From NCBI RefSeq assembly GCF_052114605.1, contig NZ_JBFRFB010000006.1, positions 230,555 through 294,554 of the forward strand: 64,000 nt of DNA, given 5' to 3'. A program made the translations under genes and the position numbers. Positions 63,828 to 64,000 of this stretch are shown one piece after another. This stretch comes from Microvirga sp052114605. Its GTDB lineage: Bacteria; Pseudomonadota; Alphaproteobacteria; Rhizobiales; Beijerinckiaceae. Each line of letters starts with the position of its first letter. The stretch's first letter is position 1. The notes beneath the pieces were generated by a model. That model saw nothing but the letters and a program-made list of their open reading frames with translations, had not been told where the DNA came from and ran no database searches.

Positions 63828-64000
63828 TTAGACAACGAAGAAGTCCCTGTAGGTCATCTTGAGGTTCTTGGAGAGCGTGGCGATCTGGATCTGAGCCTGT
63901 GCGCCGGTGCCGTCGGCATCGTAGTACAAGGCCCCCGTCTTCTTGTCGTAGATCAGGCGGTCGTCCCGATCGTGCGCCTTCGGCCCCTGGTAGAACTCAG
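63828..64000 (-). CDS. RTX-type protein, C-terminal end of a tandem paralogue (continues beyond window)
   Basis: Only the last 56 codons are visible. They translate to a C terminus that matches that of the neighbouring RTX protein at 48 of 56 positions (EFYQGPKAHDRDD, then KKTGALYYDADGTGAQAQIQ, ending MTYRDFFVV). The stop is at 63828-63830. 131 bases separate it from the start of the first RTX gene, in the same orientation, so this paralogue is upstream and could be cotranscribed. Whether it has the same propeller half cannot be seen. Confidence 0.85.
   Translation of the reverse strand, partial: EFYQGPKAHDRDDRLIYDKKTGALYYDADGTGAQAQIQIATLSKNLKMTYRDFFVV

Overview
The window looks like chromosomal DNA of an alphaproteobacterium of the order Hyphomicrobiales (Rhizobiales). 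A Methylobacteriaceae/Microvirga-like organism is my best guess from gene content, but this is inference without a database. The pointers are high GC, the gene orders lysC-ptsP-prfA-prmC-DUF4167 and secA/parvulin/argJ/mutT, the phaR-phaA-phaB locus, an HWE-type bacteriophytochrome kinase, TTG/GTG starts, and several families of intergenic palindromic repeats. No rRNA, tRNA, CRISPR array, prophage or insertion sequence was recognised.

Layout. 0-6 kb: 3'-truncated-in-view phytochrome HWE kinase fused to a receiver domain (its 5' end lies outside the window), farnesyl diphosphate synthase, MtgA, ribosomal protein L32, and a PAS/degenerate-EAL protein. 6-9 kb: PHA regulator phaR with divergent phaA and phaB. 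9-16.5 kb: transporters, GNAT acetyltransferase, gloB, a methyltransferase, accA, a lipoprotein L,D-transpeptidase and a cation antiporter. 16.8-24 kb: secA, a parvulin, argJ, mutT. 24-31 kb: thioesterase and iron alcohol dehydrogenase, two methyltransferases, and comF-grxC-nitrilase-DUF1178. 31-39 kb: lysC, ptsP, then prfA-fosX-prmC, whose reading frames overlap, and the DUF4167 gene. 39-48 kb: a stress-flavoured stretch (clpB, short ribosome hibernation factor, DegS-like protease, DUF4142 and several small hydrophilic proteins), where several genes are preceded by matches to the EcfG general-stress promoter GGAAC-N16/17-CGTT. 48-56 kb: DMT exporter, YihY, cpdB, a PLP enzyme, tspO and hpt. 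56-64 kb: the accessory-looking part, with a vanillyl-alcohol-oxidase/4-cresol-dehydrogenase-type flavoprotein next to a GlcF-like iron-sulfur protein, divergent from an AraC regulator, then a LuxR-type regulator and two tandem RTX-type calcium-binding secreted proteins (the second cut by the window edge).

Most of the window is ordinary housekeeping DNA. The best candidates for something not yet described are: (1) the flavoprotein/GlcF-like pair with its AraC regulator and two near-identical 16-bp direct repeats spaced 22 bp apart, where the iron-sulfur subunit has lost one cluster cysteine; (2) a FosX-type gene translationally interlocked between prfA and prmC; (3) the group of EcfG-like promoters around small stress proteins; (4) RTX proteins carrying a seven-repeat, propeller-like N-terminal half; and (5) nested palindromic elements in several intergenic spaces.
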